DNA of 64,000 bases from Bifidobacterium sp. ESL0732 (GCF_029395535.1 NZ_CP113920.1:372001-436000), one strand, 5' to 3'; positions 24,250 to 34,466 are shown, counted from the first letter of the stretch. A program made the numbers and translations. The notes: a model not told the origin generated them from the sequence alone.

Positions 24250-26418
24250 TTATTCCGACTCGGTTTCAGCGATGCTGAAAATGTAGGCTGGGCGCTCGGC
24301 AGGGTTGAGGGTGACCTTGTTGTTGCTGGACCATGTGGAGGCGCCGCTGCCAAGCTCGTCGTGGACGTCGAAGGTGTGGTCGCGAGGCAGGCCGAACAAC
24401 GCCGGATCGAAGTTCACTTCCGAGGTGTGGGTGGCTTTGCAATCGAGGTTCACCACGACGATGAGGGTGTCGCCCAAAGTCGGGTCTTCCGGATTATTGG
24501 TGGCGTCATCATTATCTTGTTTGCCTGCCACGTCAGCTGGCATTGGCGGAACGTAACGAGCGAAGGCGACAATGTTCGGGTCGCTGGTCCAAAGCATTGT
24601 CAGATCGTGATAGCTGCGGCATGCGGAATGTGCACGACGGATGCGATTGAGGTCGGTCAACAGCTCGGCGATGTCATATTCTTCGGCCTCGTTCCAGTCG
24701 CGCACCTTGATTTCGTATTTCTCGTTGTCGGCCTGTTCCTCACGGCCTTCCTGTTGCCGGTTTTCAACGAGTTCGTAGCCGTTGTAGATGCCCCAAGAAG
24801 GCGATCCCATCGCTGCGAGTACAGCGCGCACTTTGTGGCCAACCGGCCCGTTGTCACGCAGGTAGTCGGTCAGGATGTCGGGCGTGGTCGGCCAGAACGT
24901 GTTGCGCTGGTAATAGGCTTCGTCGCTGTTGGTGGTCTGTAGGTATTCGGCGACCTCGTCCTTGGTATTGCGCCAGGGGAAGTAGCTGTGCGACTGGGTG
25001 AAGCCGGCGAGGCTCAGCGCTCGCATGATGGCCGGGCGGGTGAAGGCTTCGGCAAGGAACAGGATTTCTGGGTGCCTGCGTTGCACGGCCTCGATGACAT
25101 CCTGCCAGAAACGCACCGGCTTGGTGTGCGGGTTGTCGATACGGAATATCGTGACACCGGCGGCAATCCAGAGGTCCATGATCCGCTCGGTCTCGCGCTC
25201 GATGCCGGGCATGTCGATATTGAAATCGATGGGGTAGATGTCCTGATATTTTTTCGGCGGGTTTTCGGCGAACGCGATGGTGCCGTCGGGTTTGTGGCGG
25301 AACCAGTTCGGGTGCTCACGAACCCACGGATGGTCAGGCGAGCATTGCAGCGCGAAGTCCAGCGCGATTTCGAGTCCCAACTTGTGAGCGTAGGCGCAGA
25401 ACGCCTTGAAATCGTCCATCGTGCCGAGCAGCGGATCTACCGTGTCGTGCCCGCCGAGCGATGAACCGATGCCGAAGGGGGAGCCGGGGTCGTTTGGGCC
25501 CGCGACCAAAGCGTTGTTGCGTCCCTTGCGGTTGGTGACGCCGATGGGGAAAATCGGTGGCAGATAGACTACGTCGAAGCCTTCGGCCTTCGCGCGGTCG
25601 AGTCCGGACAGAGCAGTTTTGAGCGTTCCTTGGGTGATTTCGCCGGTTTTCGGATCGCGGGTTGCACCTTCCGAACGTGGGAAGAACTGGTACCAAGCGG
25701 TGAAGCTTGATTCGGGGCGCTCGACCTTGAAACGTTGCGGTGCGCTCGCGGTCAGTCCGTCACGTAACGGGTTCGAGCGATGGAGTGCTGCAATGGCCGG
25801 ATTGTCGGCGGCGGCAAGCCGTTGCTTGATATCCAATGTGTCGTCGGCAAGCTGTTGGGCCGCCTTACGCAAGATATTTTGTTGGCTGCCGTCAAGTTCG
25901 GCATCCTTGTTTCCGGCCCAACGTTCCAGTAATTGTGATCCGGAAATCAGGGCGTTCTCGGCATCGTCGTTCACGTCGACCTTGATTCTGGCATCGGCGA
26001 GCCAAGAGGCATACACGTCCTCCCAGCCCTCGAGCACAACCGTCCACTCGCCAAGCTGCCGTTGAACTTCGTCGAAATCTTTGTCCCAAGGCTTGAGGTT
26101 GCTGGGAAGGCCAGCCATTAATTCGGCTTTCCACAGGTCGAGACCGGGATTGATGCAAGTCATGGACACCCGCTGCTTGACTTCGTCGTGAGGGTCCCGC
26201 AAAACCGCTGTGGCGCCGGTACGGCTGCGGCCTTCGATAAAAATCTGCGCGGTGACGGTGAACATCTCGCCAAGTTCCACGCGTGCCGGGAAAATTCCTC
26301 GTTCTCCGCCAGGGGTGATCGACATGATGACTATCCGCCCGAATTGATGAGGCTCGGTGACAGGAATGCTCGGCGTGGCTGGCTCGCTGAATTCCTGGTT
26401 GGTTGCCTTGGCTGCCAT
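24250..26418 (-). CDS. glgE: Alpha-1,4-glucan:maltose-1-phosphate maltosyltransferase
   Basis: A 722-residue GH13-family enzyme (subfamily GH13_3) that extends alpha-1,4-glucans using maltose 1-phosphate. The N-terminal DUF3416-like domain (RIVIMSITPGGERGIFPARV onward) precedes a coiled linker and the catalytic barrel. The nucleophile Asp is in FRIDNPHTKP and the acid/base Glu in LFLAEAFTRP; both contexts match GlgE. Upstream of the barrel are VYLPPIFPIGVTNRKGRNNA and PFGIGS as in the family. I chose ATG 26418 because CAGGAGC precedes it; the longer frame start at 26472 lacks one. The partners TreS and Pep2 are not in the window. The C-terminal beta-domain contains a short Asp/Asn-rich insertion. 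Confidence 0.9.
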   Translation of the reverse strand: MAAKATNQEFSEPATPSIPVTEPHQFGRIVIMSITPGGERGIFPARVELGEMFTVTAQIFIEGRSRTGATAVLRDPHDEVKQRVSMTCINPGLDLWKAELMAGLPSNLKPWDKDFDEVQRQLGEWTVVLEGWEDVYASWLADARIKVDVNDDAENALISGSQLLERWAGNKDAELDGSQQNILRKAAQQLADDTLDIKQRLAAADNPAIAALHRSNPLRDGLTASAPQRFKVERPESSFTAWYQFFPRSEGATRDPKTGEITQGTLKTALSGLDRAKAEGFDVVYLPPIFPIGVTNRKGRNNALVAGPNDPGSPFGIGSSLGGHDTVDPLLGTMDDFKAFCAYAHKLGLEIALDFALQCSPDHPWVREHPNWFRHKPDGTIAFAENPPKKYQDIYPIDFNIDMPGIERETERIMDLWIAAGVTIFRIDNPHTKPVRFWQDVIEAVQRRHPEILFLAEAFTRPAIMRALSLAGFTQSHSYFPWRNTKDEVAEYLQTTNSDEAYYQRNTFWPTTPDILTDYLRDNGPVGHKVRAVLAAMGSPSWGIYNGYELVENRQQEGREEQADNEKYEIKVRDWNEAEEYDIAELLTDLNRIRRAHSACRSYHDLTMLWTSDPNIVAFARYVPPMPADVAGKQDNDDATNNPEDPTLGDTLIVVVNLDCKATHTSEVNFDPALFGLPRDHTFDVHDELGSGASTWSSNNKVTLNPAERPAYIFSIAETESE

Positions 26419-26567
26419 AATTGCTCCTGCCTCGTTGTCTTTAACGTCGTTGAATCGTTCCGTATTGTTCATTGTAAAGGCAGGTTTGATGATGCTGAAT
26501 ATTTTTAGGCAAAATGATAAAATTTGTGTATAACTATTTTTATGTATGACATAATAGTTAATAATTG

Positions 26568-26636
26568 TGTGGATGATTTGGTCGAGGACGACCTCAAAAC
26601 AGCGAAATGTGGATAGTAAAAATTAAGTTATCCACA
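26568..26636. promoter_or_regulatory. Cluster of DnaA-box-like sequences
   Basis: In the AT-rich gap of about 330 bases between glgE and the coiled-coil membrane gene there is one perfect DnaA box TTATCCACA at 26628-26636. Two one-mismatch copies are on the other orientation (TGTGGATAG at 26608 and TGTGGATGA at 26568), all within 70 bases. This is too few for an origin, and no dnaA or dnaN is near. It may titrate DnaA or regulate the flanking divergent genes. Confidence 0.45.
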
Positions 26637-26745
26637 ACACGCCGAGACTCTTATCATTCGACCACAGTGCCTGAAACTGACACGGAAACTTGTCGAATTG
26701 TGCAACGATGGCACTATCAGTTTGCAAACGGGAAGTGAGAGAACG

Positions 26746-27786
26746 ATGAACGATGAAGCGAAATCGGAACAAATTGCCGATGAACGCGGAGAGAAGAATG
26801 TGCTGCCTCCCAGCGAATCGGATGTTGGAACGGACTTGCTCAGTGTCAGTGATGACGGATCAAATGAAGACGACAAGATTTCGGATGATGGCAGCCAGCC
26901 GTTTTGGAAGCGACGTGCAGTTTGGATTGCCGTTATTGCCATAGTTGTTATCGTCGTGGCAGGTCTTGTCGGCTGTATAGCCTGGAGCGTTCGTGCCCGC
27001 GAAGAGGCGCTTTCGGATTGCCGACAATCCGGGGTAGAGATTCGAAAGTTTGCAAAAGCGCCGCTCGGCAAGGATGCTATTGACGCGGAGGATATAGAGA
27101 AAGCGGATGTTGCAGATACCAAAATTTGGGAAGGGTTGCAGCAGGATCAAAAGGCGTTGACTGGTTTGGCGCGTAAGGAGGTACCTATTTGCAATGCAAC
27201 TTCTCATGTGGCGGCTCAAGAGCAACAACGCAGGGCCAATGCGTCGCTTGTGAAGTTGAAAAAGGCTCGTGCAAGTGTTGAGAAATCGGCGAAAGCGGTA
27301 GTTGCCAGTCGCGACGCGAAAATTTTGAAGGATAATCGTGACGGCCTGACGGCGAAGGTGGGGCAGGCAAAGCAGCTGTTGGATTCGTCGGCAGGCAAAG
27401 TGGCTGATGATGCGACCCGCACTGTGCTTTCGCAGCAGATTGATGCGGCGAACGGGTTACTAGGCAGTCGGAAGGTCAAGGTCGCCGATTTGCAACAGAC
27501 CTCAAAGACGTTGGATGATGCGGTCAATAGGGTCAATGCGAGCGTGCAGGCGAAGGCGGAGGCCGATGCGCAGGCTGCTCAGGCAGCGGCTGCAGCGGCT
27601 CAGGCTCAGGTGGCGCAGCAACAAGCACGGAACGGACAGGGGCAAGCAGCCGGTGGCGGCTCGCAGGGCAATCAGCAGCCGGAGAGAATCCACAACGGCG
27701 GTTATAACAGCTTTAAGGAATGGATGGCCCATCAAAAACCACCGGGTAATGGCTGCAACGCTGCTGGTTTTTGTGCCATCGGTTGA
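26746..27786 (+). CDS. Membrane-anchored coiled-coil protein of unknown function
   Basis: A 346-residue protein with an acidic cytoplasmic N-terminus (about 50 residues), a single membrane helix (AVWIAVIAIVVIVVAGLVGC, residues about 58-78) and a long extracytoplasmic helical region rich in Ala, Lys, Gln and Asp (about 100-300). That region looks coiled-coil. Near 270-310 it becomes Ala/Gln-rich. The C-terminus is a Gly-rich linker then a small Cys-containing end (NGCNAAGFCAIG). GAGAGAACG precedes ATG 26746. It lies just upstream of the giant adhesin gene with about 120 bases between. A role in the cell envelope is likely; nothing specific can be said. Confidence 0.6.
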   Translation: MNDEAKSEQIADERGEKNVLPPSESDVGTDLLSVSDDGSNEDDKISDDGSQPFWKRRAVWIAVIAIVVIVVAGLVGCIAWSVRAREEALSDCRQSGVEIRKFAKAPLGKDAIDAEDIEKADVADTKIWEGLQQDQKALTGLARKEVPICNATSHVAAQEQQRRANASLVKLKKARASVEKSAKAVVASRDAKILKDNRDGLTAKVGQAKQLLDSSAGKVADDATRTVLSQQIDAANGLLGSRKVKVADLQQTSKTLDDAVNRVNASVQAKAEADAQAAQAAAAAAQAQVAQQQARNGQGQAAGGGSQGNQQPERIHNGGYNSFKEWMAHQKPPGNGCNAAGFCAIG

Positions 27787-27803
27787 TTTTAGAAGTTTTA
27801 CTG

Positions 27804-27845
27804 TCGCCTTTCATCTCTTTCTTGGCGGATCGGAACGAAAGGCGA
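27804..27845 (+). terminator. Inverted repeat between the coiled-coil and adhesin genes
   Basis: TCGCCTTTC (27804-27812) pairs with GAAAGGCGA (27837-27845), and a second small palindrome GGAAGAGG/CCTCTTCC follows at 27859. It probably terminates the upstream gene. Confidence 0.5.
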
Positions 27846-27905
27846 CGGTTCCAATAATTGGAAGAGGGCAAACCGTCCTCTTCCTCAATGATAGCGGAGG
27901 GCTAT

Positions 27906-30900
27906 ATGAGGATGCAAAAAAAGAAATCAAGGGTTTCCGGGCTTCTGGCTTGTTTACTTGCCGGTGCCATGGCTTTGACAACGCTGCTTCCCGGCACGGC
28001 ATACGCCGGTGGTGGTGGCGGGTCGGCCGGTGGCGGCGGAGGCGGAAGCATGGATGTCTCCCAACAATGGGCCTACAAGGACAACAACGACGGTGGTTTC
28101 GGTGGGTATGACATGGGATCCATCACCGCGGCGTTCATACAAATGGGTGTGACCATGGGCATCGGAACCGATGTGGCCCAGCAGGCGTTGGATGAGGCGA
28201 ACACGAATTGCACTAATCGCTTTCATGAGGCGCATCCTGGTCAGGGTGAGGGAGACTGTCGCGTGGTCGCGGTGGGTACCATGACTGGTCCGAGCAAAGA
28301 GTTCAGCGGAATGGTTCATAACCCGAAAAGCGTGTGGACCGATAACTGGATTGCTCAGGTTTCCACTGGTACCTACAGTAACGGCGGAATCGCGTATAAT
28401 ACTGGAACTCCTTTTGCCGATCAGCCCGATACGTCAGTGGATTCGCTGGTGGATCAGTATGCCTCGGACGATGTGTCGATTGTAGTGATCATGCTTAATA
28501 GGTTCGAGCCGAAGATCCCCAATTATGATTTGTCGGTATCAACGTCACAGCAAGCGCCGGCCGGTCTGGTCGTAGGAGCCACGGACTCCGTTCATGACAC
28601 CATTCATGCAAGCAATAATGGCTCATCGATCTATGAGGATGTGAACGCCGATACCTATCTGCATTATCGAGGTCATCCTGACGGTTACGTGACGGCAGTA
28701 CAGGCGATGAAGACGGGGGCCATCCACAATAATGGTGATTCTTATTCCCCATCGTTCAGTCCGTCAGATCTGGGCATGAGCCATTGGCAGGAGGGCCAGT
28801 ATTGGTTCGACACCAATGTTGTCAAGCAGGGCAAAATGGCGAATGGTACATCCCATGATGGCAGCAACGATCCTGCCGAACAGTGGGACGTGGCTGCGGT
28901 CGCACCCGAAGCGCCGGCCAAAAGCGTGAAGGAAGGCACCAGCGCCAACGAGATGACGAATACCACCACGATTTCGAGCAGTACCGGTCGCGGCGGCTAC
29001 GAGATGACCTTCTCCGATGTGATCAACCCGAACGGGTTGGACTATACGGTCAACGACATGAAGGTCACTGACTCCACCACCGGCGATGACGTGTCCTCGC
29101 AGTTCCATATGAACTGGGACCTGGCGTCCAACACGGTGAGTGCACAACATGACGCAAGTATGGGCGAACTGCCGGTTGCACATGTTTTCCGGTTCACTTT
29201 CGGTGTGATTGTCCATAATCCCAATGTCAACAGCGTCTCTGATGAGGCAAGTGTCAAATGGAACAAGCATGAGGCAGTGTCGACACCGCGCTACGAGTTC
29301 CCGACCCGCGATCCCAATCCCGACAAGGCATGGACTACCGACCCAGAAGCCTCGCTTGCCGTCGGCGACCCGAACCATACAAATGATGTGGGCAGCGACA
29401 ACCGAACATTCGTGCCCGGTGACCGTGTATCCAGTGTCGTCAACGGCATCCTCCCGAAGGACCTGGTACAGGATCTCGGCCAGTATTCATTGACCGATGA
29501 TTGGTCGGGTGCGGCCCGATACGTGAACTTTCCCAACGAGAAGGCCAAAGTGTATGTAGACGGCATCGACCGCACTGATGACTTCACCATCACCACCACT
29601 GGTTCGAAAACCACCGCTCAAGCCGGTTCTGGCATTCTCGGTGGCAGCAGTCACCAACCAAACGACCGTATTGTGAAACTCGTTCTGGATGGTGAATTCA
29701 AATTGGAGACAACAGCCGCCGAGGCCATCGCCATGAGCAATGCTGGTGACGAAAAATGGAATGGGCATAACAAGGATACGAATACGCCAAGCGTGTTGGT
29801 CCGAAGTCCCAACCCGGACAAGGCATGGGTTAAAGATACGCAGGAGGCCTTGAATACTGCCGACAAAGCACATGCCAATAATGTGGCTGCCGACAATAAG
29901 ACCTATGTGACCGGTGACAACGCAGTGGCGGTTGTCAATGGAAAGCTCCCCAAGAATCTCGCCAAGGATATGAGCCGGTACAGCATCACTGACGACTGGT
30001 TCGAAATCAAGGACTACGTGCTCTTCCCCAACGAGAAAGCCAAAGTGTATGTGGATGGCATCGACCGCACCCGCGATTTCACCATCACCACGGCCAACGG
30101 TGCGACTACCGCCATTGCAAAATCCAATATTCTCAATGGAAGCGGCAGGCAGTATAACGACCGTGTCGTCAAGCTCGTCCTCAACGGTACCATGCTGAAA
30201 GATACGGATGCCCATACCACGGTGACACTGACCAACAAGGGCAGTGAACAGTGGAACGGCAAGTCCTCGGCAACCAACGAGCCACAAATTCATGTCTGGA
30301 GCCCAAACCCCGATAAAAGCTGGGTGAAGCTTGATTCCAACGGCAAGTGGCGTCTGGTGATTGATCCGGAACACACGAACGCAACTGGAGCGGATAATCT
30401 CACCTTCCTCGACGGAGACAAGTTGGGTGCAGTAGTCAATCTGCCGATTACCAATCCCTCTGTGCTGGAATATGGTATTAGCAAGCTTTCGCTGAGTGAC
30501 GACTATGGGAAGGCGGACTATCTCGTCGACCCGCTGGCGATTTCGAAAGTTCGCGTGTACATGGCATCCGCTGCAGGAAGTGCGTTCTCGAACGTCGATG
30601 CCATCAACAATGTGGCCGATGCCGATGTCACCTCGTATTTTGATATTTCGCAGAATGGAACAAAAATCAGCGCAACCGCGAAATCGGATTGGCTGGCGAA
30701 ACTTTCCCGCCATGTCGGTCCACTGCAGGTGACGATGCTTGTGCCGTTCGTCGCCAACTATGCGAACGGTAAAGGCGCGAAGCAGGTACGTGAAGATTTC
30801 CATAAACAACCGGGCGACGAAGTTGCGTTCAGCAGCAATCCTGATGGTTCGGATCTGCTCAATACTGCGTCCGTTACCGTCAACCGCCAGGACAAGGCCA

Positions 30901-33257
30901 CGAACCTTCCGAAGGTTTGCGGCTATGTCCCGCCAGTGAAAAAGGATGTCGTCAGCGAAGCTTCGCAAGGCGGTTCGCAGGAGTCCGTAAACGGAAAGGT
31001 CGTTTACCCCGGCCAAAAGGTCGAATACAACCTTGACACCCAGCCGCATCTGCCCTCACTGGCATATGAGGTCAAGTCCATCACCCTGACCGACAAATAC
31101 GACCAGTACCTCAAACCCGACAAACAGACGTTGGAACTCATGGATCTCGTCAATGGTCGTGTGATATCCAAGTCGAAGTATGAGACCAAATGGGACGACG
31201 GTGCGCACGAGGTCGTGGTCAATATCACCGATGCCGAACTTATCGGGCAATGGCGGGCCGAAGGTTCCCCGGGATTGCAGCTTCGTTTCGAAGGCACGGT
31301 ATCGCTCGATGCGCCGACGGACCATAAAGTCAACAATCAATGGATGCTTCTGCTGAACAATATGCTTACGCCAAGCAATGAAGTGTTTAACATTCCACCT
31401 GTTCTGAAACCCGCAAAGCATGAGTTCCAAAGCCAGAAACCAGGCGGTGTTGCGGTTTCCATCAATGGCAAGGCAATGTTCAAGGGCGATTCCGGCAACT
31501 ATGTCATCGATCTGGATGCCACGCAGACCGGCCAGTCCTACAACGTGTGGAAGCTCGGCGTCGTCGACGACTTTGATGAGGAGTACTTGAAGGTCGATCC
31601 CACGGGCATCACCGTGGTCGGCGACGATGGGCGCGACTATACGGTGAAGTTCAATATCCAAGTGCTCGACGGCGTACTTTATGTCTTCGCCAAACAGGTC
31701 GATACGTTCGTGGGGGCTTCCGGCGAAATCGTCAAGGGCGACCCCCAGCCTGCCGATCTCAAGTCATACTCGTCCTTGGACACCCATGATCCGCTTACGG
31801 AACCGGCAATCGACCAGACGCTTCTGGGCCAGCGCTACCACATCACTCTACCCTACGTGGTGCAAAAGGTCACGGACGGGTATGTGGTGAAAAACAAGGC
31901 TACGCAGATTGAAAACAATGTACGTAAGGAAACTAATGAAGTGTTCAATCCGTTGAAGCCGATGAACCCTGCCAAGGATGTGGTCATCAAGGTAGGGGAC
32001 AAGAGTGCGAACGGTTCGAACGTCTACAAGAACCATATGTTCCTTTATCGCCTTGACAGTACCATTCTGCCTGCGAACCGGGCCTATCCGTCTGTCGATG
32101 ACTGGACCATTGTCGATGATCTTGACCCGGCCTATGACCAATACACCGGCCAGTGGGCCGTATACGCAACGCGAGATCTGTATGCGCAGGATGGCAGTGT
32201 ATTGGCCTATCAGGGAGAGAGAATAGCCGGCAGCGGTTTCGATGCGATTGGCAAATTCGGCGATGACCTGTTCACGCTTGTCGCCGATGATGGCGGCATC
32301 TCCCTGCGCGGCAAAGAATTGGAGGAAGACGACCTCGATGGATCAGGAGCATCGCAATCCGGCGAACAGATGAAAATTAGCGTTGCCGCCACTGATTTCT
32401 ATCGAAAGCTCGTTTCCCAGGACACCATGCACGAGCAGGGCTGGAGCGCCTACGTCCAAGTCAGGCGTATGAAAGCCAAGCAACGTCATGAAAACAAGTT
32501 CACTGAGACGCTCAATGAACGCACAGCTGAGTCGAACGTCGTCTGGACGCGCACGCCTGAGTTGACTCCGTCGCTGCACATCGAAAAGTGGGACAAGCCG
32601 AGCGGCTGGCCGAAAGGCGATCGCGACAATCCTGATGATGCGCTCAACTTCCAGTCGGACACGGAAATCGTCTTCACCATCACCAATACCAGTGAGGATG
32701 AGAATGGCCATGGCGCTCTGTTTAAGGCCAGCGACCTGAAGATTACCGATACCACCCTCGCCGGCGACGGTGAAGTGACTGACTTCAGGTACCCGTCTGG
32801 ATGGTCAAGCCTCGTGCTGAAGCCCGGTGACCATGTCGATGTGGTCGGTACGTTGAAAGACGTTACGGCAAGGCATATGGACCGGGCCAAAGTCACAGGA
32901 ATTCCGCTTATCGATTTTGAGGATGCGGGTACGAGCCTGTGGCCGGACAGTTCGGAAAACAATGAGGGCGTCACTTCTTCCGGAGTGGTTGATGAGGGCA
33001 AACCTGGTGGCACTGTTGTCGCGCTTCCGCATCTGGATGATGCCGAGCAGACGAAGATCGTCAATGTCGAGGGGCGAGCCATGAGCGCCATACAACCGGT
33101 CGACTCCAATCTTGACGATTGGAATGGGCGTAAGGAACCGTTGGTGGCTACTGGCGCATCTGTCATGCTGGTGCTGTTGTTGGCTGGCGCGTTCCTCTTC
33201 GGAGCCATTCTGTTCATGTGTCTGGCTCGGAAGCGTTCTCGTCCGCGGCATTGCTGA
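27906..33257 (+). CDS. Giant cell-wall-anchored adhesin with isopeptide-type repeat domains
   Basis: A 1783-residue surface protein. A signal peptide (basic MRMQKKK, hydrophobic core, cleavage near TAYA) is followed by a Gly-rich linker. The mature part begins with a roughly 400-residue unique domain. About three related 165-residue units then start at residues 468, 634 and 798, each opening with PNPDK(A/S)W. Further beta-rich units from about 1000 to 1480 resemble antigen I/II-type C2 or isopeptide-forming adherence domains (NPAKDVVIKVGDK, DGKTV-like openings). The C-terminus has a sorting signal LVATG (1746-1750), a hydrophobic helix and RKRSRPR. GCGGAGGG precedes ATG 27906. It is probably a host- or glycan-binding adhesin; ligands are unknown. 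No sortase is in the window. Confidence 0.82.
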   Translation: MRMQKKKSRVSGLLACLLAGAMALTTLLPGTAYAGGGGGSAGGGGGGSMDVSQQWAYKDNNDGGFGGYDMGSITAAFIQMGVTMGIGTDVAQQALDEANTNCTNRFHEAHPGQGEGDCRVVAVGTMTGPSKEFSGMVHNPKSVWTDNWIAQVSTGTYSNGGIAYNTGTPFADQPDTSVDSLVDQYASDDVSIVVIMLNRFEPKIPNYDLSVSTSQQAPAGLVVGATDSVHDTIHASNNGSSIYEDVNADTYLHYRGHPDGYVTAVQAMKTGAIHNNGDSYSPSFSPSDLGMSHWQEGQYWFDTNVVKQGKMANGTSHDGSNDPAEQWDVAAVAPEAPAKSVKEGTSANEMTNTTTISSSTGRGGYEMTFSDVINPNGLDYTVNDMKVTDSTTGDDVSSQFHMNWDLASNTVSAQHDASMGELPVAHVFRFTFGVIVHNPNVNSVSDEASVKWNKHEAVSTPRYEFPTRDPNPDKAWTTDPEASLAVGDPNHTNDVGSDNRTFVPGDRVSSVVNGILPKDLVQDLGQYSLTDDWSGAARYVNFPNEKAKVYVDGIDRTDDFTITTTGSKTTAQAGSGILGGSSHQPNDRIVKLVLDGEFKLETTAAEAIAMSNAGDEKWNGHNKDTNTPSVLVRSPNPDKAWVKDTQEALNTADKAHANNVAADNKTYVTGDNAVAVVNGKLPKNLAKDMSRYSITDDWFEIKDYVLFPNEKAKVYVDGIDRTRDFTITTANGATTAIAKSNILNGSGRQYNDRVVKLVLNGTMLKDTDAHTTVTLTNKGSEQWNGKSSATNEPQIHVWSPNPDKSWVKLDSNGKWRLVIDPEHTNATGADNLTFLDGDKLGAVVNLPITNPSVLEYGISKLSLSDDYGKADYLVDPLAISKVRVYMASAAGSAFSNVDAINNVADADVTSYFDISQNGTKISATAKSDWLAKLSRHVGPLQVTMLVPFVANYANGKGAKQVREDFHKQPGDEVAFSSNPDGSDLLNTASVTVNRQDKATNLPKVCGYVPPVKKDVVSEASQGGSQESVNGKVVYPGQKVEYNLDTQPHLPSLAYEVKSITLTDKYDQYLKPDKQTLELMDLVNGRVISKSKYETKWDDGAHEVVVNITDAELIGQWRAEGSPGLQLRFEGTVSLDAPTDHKVNNQWMLLLNNMLTPSNEVFNIPPVLKPAKHEFQSQKPGGVAVSINGKAMFKGDSGNYVIDLDATQTGQSYNVWKLGVVDDFDEEYLKVDPTGITVVGDDGRDYTVKFNIQVLDGVLYVFAKQVDTFVGASGEIVKGDPQPADLKSYSSLDTHDPLTEPAIDQTLLGQRYHITLPYVVQKVTDGYVVKNKATQIENNVRKETNEVFNPLKPMNPAKDVVIKVGDKSANGSNVYKNHMFLYRLDSTILPANRAYPSVDDWTIVDDLDPAYDQYTGQWAVYATRDLYAQDGSVLAYQGERIAGSGFDAIGKFGDDLFTLVADDGGISLRGKELEEDDLDGSGASQSGEQMKISVAATDFYRKLVSQDTMHEQGWSAYVQVRRMKAKQRHENKFTETLNERTAESNVVWTRTPELTPSLHIEKWDKPSGWPKGDRDNPDDALNFQSDTEIVFTITNTSEDENGHGALFKASDLKITDTTLAGDGEVTDFRYPSGWSSLVLKPGDHVDVVGTLKDVTARHMDRAKVTGIPLIDFEDAGTSLWPDSSENNEGVTSSGVVDEGKPGGTVVALPHLDDAEQTKIVNVEGRAMSAIQPVDSNLDDWNGRKEPLVATGASVMLVLLLAGAFLFGAILFMCLARKRSRPRHC
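29308..30470 (+). repeat. Tandem domain-encoding repeats in the adhesin gene
   Basis: Three units with starts near 29308, 29806 and 30300, a period of about 495 bases. Units 1 and 2 are still close at DNA level: the stretch around 29529-29590 matches 30024-30085 with only scattered changes, including the FPNEKAKVYVDGIDR segment. The third unit is shorter and more diverged. Confidence 0.75.
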
Positions 33258-33471
33258 TTTATGACGAGCGTATTTCCGGTGTCCCAAAGAGTTCGACAAG
33301 GTTCTGTAATTGACGGATATGGAATGCCGGAGATACAGGCGGCTTTGAAAATTTCGACAAATTCAGCAACCATTCAGCTTCCATTCAAGAATATCTGTTG
33401 AAAGTAGCGGAATTCCTTGGGGTTCGCCACAGCGCCCGCCCATGATGACGCTGTTCAATATAACCATCGAC

Positions 33472-33515
33472 GCAGAAAGGCAGGTAAACAGCCTACTGTT
33501 TTACCGCCTTTCTGC
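33472..33515 (+). terminator. Terminator downstream of the adhesin gene
   Basis: GCAGAAAGGC-A-GGTAAA pairs with TTTACC-GCCTTTCTGC, a 16-bp stem with a single bulge and an 11-base loop, 215 bases after the adhesin stop. The rest of the gap of about 375 bases (33258-33632) shows no gene. Confidence 0.65.
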
Positions 33516-33632
33516 CAAGACGATACGGACGTCAATGATTCATAGGTCGTAGGCATTCCTTTCGTCAGTAGATAGTCATCCGGATCGTCTGCCGGTATCG
33601 GTCAGGCGCCAAGGAACAGAAACAGGAGCATC

Positions 33633-34466
33633 ATGATGGACAAGAATACGAACGACGACACGAATACCAACGTGAGCGGTAACGCGAACAACGCTGCTGA
33701 TGATAATGCGGGTGTCAACACGAACAACACGGCCAACTTCGGGACATCGAACAACCGGAACAACAATGACTATATGTATACGGCCCCTGCCGCCGCATAT
33801 CCAATGTATCCTTCTGCAAGCGGCAAAGGGCACATGCCAAGCAGTCAGCCAGTCGGTGGTCCAGGTTTTCTGGCTAATGAGGGACCGAATGGTCCCAGTG
33901 GTTTCCCCGCCGCCAATCCCTTTGGTCAACCCGGCAAAAAGCCCAAGGAGCATTCCGGCAAGATGTGGGGCGTTATCATCGGCATCGCGCTGGCGTGCGG
34001 GTTGGCCGGTGGCGCGATTGGCGGCTTCGCAACGGCACAAGCGGTTGTACCTTCGCAAAGTCAGCAGATTGAGCGTCGGATGTCTTCGGGCCAAGGCCGT
34101 CGAGGCATGGGCCAGACGATGCCTGGTGCCGGTGGCGAGTCCATGGATGGCAGCGGCCAGTCCGGCCAAGGCAACTCGGGATTGTCCGGGAATTCCGGTC
34201 AGTCTGACGGTTCTGGATCTTCGGACGATTCGAGCCAATCCAATGGAACGGGTTCCGCTGACGGTTCAGATATGTTCAGCGGATCTGGTTCTCAAAATGG
34301 CGGCACCGGAAGTTCCTCCGCAAGCGGCACCAACGCAACGAGTTCATCGCAAACGGATACTTCGACCCGTTCCGGAGGTTCGTCGTTGAGCACTTTCGAC
34401 AATGCAACCTCAAGTGACGCTGGCTCCTCGATAACCATTTCCGATACGACGTTGCGGGAAGCCTAA
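33633..34466 (+). CDS. Low-complexity single-pass membrane protein (Asn/Gly/Ser-rich)
   Basis: A 277-residue protein with an Asn-rich N-terminal half, a Pro/Gly/Met stretch and one membrane helix (MWGVIIGIALACGLAGGAIGGF, residues about 110-131). A Gly/Ser/Gln/Asn-rich extracellular part of about 140 residues follows. No folded domain is recognisable. AGGAGC precedes two adjacent ATG codons. It is followed by a strong terminator and then by GT2 and GT39-like genes that share its taste for Gly/Gln/Asn tracts. That suggests it belongs to the same envelope-glycosylation unit or is itself a glycosylation substrate (inference). Confidence 0.6.
   Translation: MMDKNTNDDTNTNVSGNANNAADDNAGVNTNNTANFGTSNNRNNNDYMYTAPAAAYPMYPSASGKGHMPSSQPVGGPGFLANEGPNGPSGFPAANPFGQPGKKPKEHSGKMWGVIIGIALACGLAGGAIGGFATAQAVVPSQSQQIERRMSSGQGRRGMGQTMPGAGGESMDGSGQSGQGNSGLSGNSGQSDGSGSSDDSSQSNGTGSADGSDMFSGSGSQNGGTGSSSASGTNATSSSQTDTSTRSGGSSLSTFDNATSSDAGSSITISDTTLREA

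Noticed and set aside
26568..26636. Chromosomal or plasmid replication origin
   Set aside because: Only three DnaA-like boxes and no dnaA, dnaN, rep or iteron array nearby.
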